In this document: positions 6,556 through 8,339 of the stretch, piece by piece | Position numbering within the stretch: position 1 is the first letter of the stretch | How the letters are laid out: the number at the start of each line of letters is the position of its first letter | Source of the DNA: JANRKT01 sp033763355 | GTDB taxonomy: Bacteria; Bacteroidota; Bacteroidia; Chitinophagales; Chitinophagaceae | NCBI GenBank assembly: GCA_033763355.1 | Contig: JANRKT010000304.1 | Span: forward strand, 1-8,339 | Length of the DNA: 8,339 nt | Reading direction: 5' to 3' | Notes under the pieces: model-generated | Databases searched by the model: none | Seen by the model: only the letters and a program-made list of their open reading frames with translations | What the model was told of the DNA's origin: nothing | Translations under genes and position numbers: made by a program

Positions 6556-7545
6556 TCAGCCCACCACTGCTTCATTAAACATTTCTCCGTATTTCTTTTT
6601 ATACTCCTGTGGTGTAAGGCCTGTTAAGCGTTTAAAGATATTACGGAAGAAACCAAAGTCGCTATAGCCTACTTCCATACAAACCTGCTCCACGGTGAGT
6701 TTTCCTTTTTCCAAAAACCTTTTTGCCGCCTCTACCCTTACTCTCTGGATGTATTCCAGTGGTGTATTGCCGGTTATCGTTGTAAACTTTCTTATAAAAG
6801 TCCGGGAGGACATATTGAATTTTTCCGCCAGGCCGTTTATCGTCAGCAGTCTGTCATAATTTTTTTCTATAAAGTCCTGCACCCGGTTTATTTCATTATC
6901 CTCATGATTGCGCTGCAGGTTGAAGATGGCGAAGGAATGCTGGCTGCTGTCGTGCACATGAATCATAAAAACTTTGGCGGCGGCAAATGCCATATCTCTG
7001 CCGCTGAATTTTTCAATCAGGTAAATAATAAGTGAGGTAAAGGCAAAGGCTCCGCCGCTGGAATAAATTCTTCCTTCATCAATAATCACTTTATCATCTT
7101 CTAATTTCACTTTCGGGAATAGCTGTCTGAACGATGCTGCCCCCATCCAGTGTGTGGTGGCTTTCCTGCCATTGAGCAACCCGGTGGAAGCTGATACAAA
7201 TGCCCCCAGGCACATGGAAGCCATATCCGCTCCCCTTTCATATTGCCGCTGTATCCATTTTATCATTTCTTTTTCCCTTTGCAATGTTTCCATGATGCAG
7301 TCAAAATTCATGGCAGGAACCATGATAAGGTCGTACTGCTTTCTATTATTCACCGTAACATTTCCAATCATGTTAAAAGGCTTGTGTTCTGCCAGCAGGT
7401 TGCTGTTTACAATATCCACATCAAAAAAAGTTTTGCACTTCACACCCATGCTTTTGGAAATGGTTTCCACCTTTGAAAACATATCATAAGGCCCTGCCAC
7501 CGAACTGGCGACAGCTCCTTCAAAGTTGAGTACCGCTACTTTCAT
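6556..7545 (-). CDS. GlxA-family transcriptional regulator: DJ-1/PfpI-like domain plus AraC helix-turn-helix
   Basis: A 329-residue protein, the usual size for this class. Residues 1 to about 190 are a class I glutamine amidotransferase/DJ-1-like domain: MKVAVLNFEG as strand 1, DLIMVPAM (72-79), and an elbow ASMCLGAFVSA with a cysteine at C112, followed by GLLNGRKATTHW (122-133), a segment typical of these regulators. Residues about 220-320 hold two AraC-type helix-turn-helices: LTINGLAEKFNMSSRTFIRKF, then the linker HTH region with VEQVCMEVGYSDFGFFRNIFKRLTGLTPQEYKKKYG. By family knowledge the N-terminal domain probably senses a small ligand rather than acting as an enzyme, and the C-terminal part binds direct-repeat sites. 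The gene is divergent from a small two-gene operon, with direct repeats in the shared region, so that operon is the likeliest target (inferred). It ends 3 bases from the end of dxs. I do not assign a specific ligand. Confidence 0.94.
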   Translation of the reverse strand: MKVAVLNFEGAVASSVAGPYDMFSKVETISKSMGVKCKTFFDVDIVNSNLLAEHKPFNMIGNVTVNNRKQYDLIMVPAMNFDCIMETLQREKEMIKWIQRQYERGADMASMCLGAFVSASTGLLNGRKATTHWMGAASFRQLFPKVKLEDDKVIIDEGRIYSSGGAFAFTSLIIYLIEKFSGRDMAFAAAKVFMIHVHDSSQHSFAIFNLQRNHEDNEINRVQDFIEKNYDRLLTINGLAEKFNMSSRTFIRKFTTITGNTPLEYIQRVRVEAAKRFLEKGKLTVEQVCMEVGYSDFGFFRNIFKRLTGLTPQEYKKKYGEMFNEAVVG

Positions 7546-7625
7546 ATGTTACACTTTTATTAGGAGACAATAACATAATATCAGAACATTTCTTTCCCCT
7601 CCTGCACCCATTGCCCCGAACCCTG

Positions 7626-7663
7626 AGCTGTTTAATTAAACAAAAGTATCAGCTAAAACAGCT
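7626..7663. repeat. Nested palindrome and inverted repeat around the regulator promoter
   Basis: TGTTTAATTAAACA (7629-7642) is a perfect 14-base palindrome. It is followed by arms AGCTGTTT (7626-7633) and AAACAGCT (7656-7663), a perfect 8-base inverted repeat with 22 bases between the arms. The leftward -7 box (7641-7648) sits between these arms and overlaps the palindrome by two bases. The position suits a repressor or autoregulation site for the GlxA-type gene. Confidence 0.5.
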
Positions 7664-7674
7664 GCAGGCTCCAA
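7641..7674 (-). promoter_or_regulatory. Putative promoter of the GlxA/AraC-type regulator
   Basis: Reading leftward, TACTTTTG (7648-7641) matches the -7 box TAnnTTTG. A TTG (7674-7672) lies 23 bases upstream as a possible -33 element. The spacing is at the long end, and the leader would be about 90 bases. Confidence 0.45.
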
Positions 7675-7717
7675 TTGGCAATATCGGCTTTGGATTTTGG
7701 CAATAATGCCGTTGGCA
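7675..7717 (+). promoter_or_regulatory. Candidate AraC-type operator: direct repeats with 22-base period
   Basis: TTGGCAATA occurs at 7675-7683 and again at 7697-7705, and a third partial copy TTGGCA lies at 7712-7717. The two full copies start exactly 22 bases apart, about two helix turns, so they face the same side of the DNA. The third copy contains the TTG that serves as the -33 element of the rightward promoter. AraC-family proteins commonly bind such tandem half-sites next to -35-type elements; the assignment to the adjacent regulator is inference. Confidence 0.5.
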
Positions 7718-7743
7718 GAATCGCCACATCAAAGATAGTTTTG
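7712..7743 (+). promoter_or_regulatory. Promoter of the small operon (monooxygenase-like gene and following gene)
   Basis: TTG at 7712-7714, a 21-base spacer and TAGTTTTG at 7736-7743 match the Bacteroidota -33/-7 pattern. The predicted start lies about 28 bases before the ATG at 7778, leaving a short A/T-rich leader with no Shine-Dalgarno sequence. Confidence 0.6.
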
Positions 7744-7777
7744 TGCCATCAAATCAGTCATTATAAATTTTAAGAAA

Positions 7778-8080
7778 ATGAAAAGGATTATGGTCCGTTA
7801 CAAGGTAAAAGCTGATAAAGCCGAAGAAAACAAACAATTTGTAAAAGCGGTTTTTGAAGAACTGAACACCAAACAGCCCGCCGGTATCCGCTATGCTACT
7901 TTTGTGCTGCCCGATGGAGTTTCCTTTGTTCATATCGCTTCCATTGAAACGGCTGACGACAGTAATCCGCTGGGCATGACGGATTCCTTCAAAGTTTTTC
8001 AAAAAGATATTAAAGACCGTTGCGAAGAACCGCCCGTGGCAATGGAATTAACGGAAGTGGGCTCCTACAGAATTTTTTAA
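7778..8080 (+). CDS. Small protein, probable dimeric alpha/beta-barrel (antibiotic-monooxygenase-like)
   Basis: A 100-residue protein. The pattern fits the ferredoxin-like fold of the dimeric alpha/beta-barrel superfamily: strand RIMVRYKVK (3-11), a charged helix (13-33) with EENKQFVKAVFEEL, strand IRYATFVLPDG (37-47), strand SFVHIASIE (49-57), a second helix DSFKVFQKDIKDRC (69-82), and a closing strand LTEVGSYRIF (91-100). Members include quinol and polyketide monooxygenases and many proteins of unknown role. No cofactor motif is expected, and I see no unambiguous catalytic residue, so enzyme activity is not claimed. The gene is first in an operon, 17 bases before the next start codon, and divergent from a GlxA-type regulator. 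The start is supported by a promoter at 7712-7743 and an A-rich leader just before the ATG. Fold confidence is moderate; reaction unknown. Confidence 0.75.
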   Translation: MKRIMVRYKVKADKAEENKQFVKAVFEELNTKQPAGIRYATFVLPDGVSFVHIASIETADDSNPLGMTDSFKVFQKDIKDRCEEPPVAMELTEVGSYRIF

Positions 8081-8097
8081 ACCTCAACAAATAAAAG

Positions 8098-8339
8098 ATG
8101 AAATACAAAATAGGCACCAAAGAAAAACCCATGAAACTGGAAACGCCACCTCTGTCATCTGAATTCACCATGCATACAGAAGAGAAAGACGGAAAGGAAA
8201 TTTTAGTATGCACCGTTGGTAAAACTATTCTGCATTACGATGCAAGATGCTTAGATGATTTACATGCCATGCTGAAGAAACACGGTGATTGGATGGAACT
8301 GGGAAGTGCAGATGAACAAAAGCCCGCCAAAGAAGGAAC
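8098..8339 (+). CDS. Conserved-looking hypothetical protein (3' end outside window)
   Basis: An ATG at 8098 opens a frame that runs unbroken for 80 codons to the right edge, so the stop codon is outside. It is too near the edge to stand out but is well supported: codon use fits the neighbours and it starts 17 bases after the stop of the preceding gene, as in an operon. The visible part is hydrophilic, with no signal peptide or membrane segment: a start MKYKIGTKEKPMKLETPP, a beta-like ILVCTVGKTILHYDA (35-49), a helix-like CLDDLHAMLKKHGDW (51-65), and a striking LGSADEQKP (68-76). This resembles, from memory only, conserved uncharacterised proteins of soil and aquatic bacteria; I cannot name a function. 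Cotranscription with the barrel protein suggests a shared stimulus sensed by the adjacent regulator. Confidence 0.75.
   Translation, partial: MKYKIGTKEKPMKLETPPLSSEFTMHTEEKDGKEILVCTVGKTILHYDARCLDDLHAMLKKHGDWMELGSADEQKPAKEG

Overview
The window looks like chromosome of a Bacteroidota bacterium, most likely from the Chitinophagaceae or a near relative. The evidence is an extracellular protein with a type IX secretion (T9SS) C-terminal sorting domain, a LytS/LytTR two-component pair of the style common in this phylum, near-absence of Shine-Dalgarno sequences (A/T-rich leaders instead), and repeated matches to the Bacteroidota -7 promoter box TAnnTTTG upstream of genes. GC content is moderate and codon use looks uniform by eye. 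I see no mobile element, tRNA, rRNA or CRISPR.

Left part (1-2756): the C-terminal portion of a patatin-like phospholipase runs rightward off the left edge. It meets, tail to tail, a leftward two-gene operon encoding a membrane histidine kinase and its LytTR response regulator.

Middle (2757-6552): a 192-base divergent region carries one -7 box for each direction. It is followed by a secreted lamin-tail-domain protein with an EF-hand/dockerin-like loop and a T9SS tail. Next is dxs, the first enzyme of the MEP isoprenoid pathway, with the best promoter in the window (TTTG, 20 bases, TAATTTTG).

Right part (6553-8339): a GlxA-type regulator (DJ-1/PfpI-like domain fused to an AraC helix-turn-helix) lies leftward and ends 3 bases from dxs. 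It is divergent from a small operon of a 100-residue predicted dimeric alpha/beta-barrel (monooxygenase-like) protein and a conserved-looking protein of unknown function cut by the right edge. The 232-base region between them is rich in structure. It holds promoters in both directions, a 9-base direct repeat with 22-base period just upstream of the rightward promoter, and palindromes around the leftward promoter. This is the layout expected if the AraC-type protein controls itself and the small operon.

Most of the window is ordinary housekeeping and regulatory chromosome. The most testable novelty is the regulator/operator/two-gene module at the right end. I do not see clear evidence of an exotic new system.
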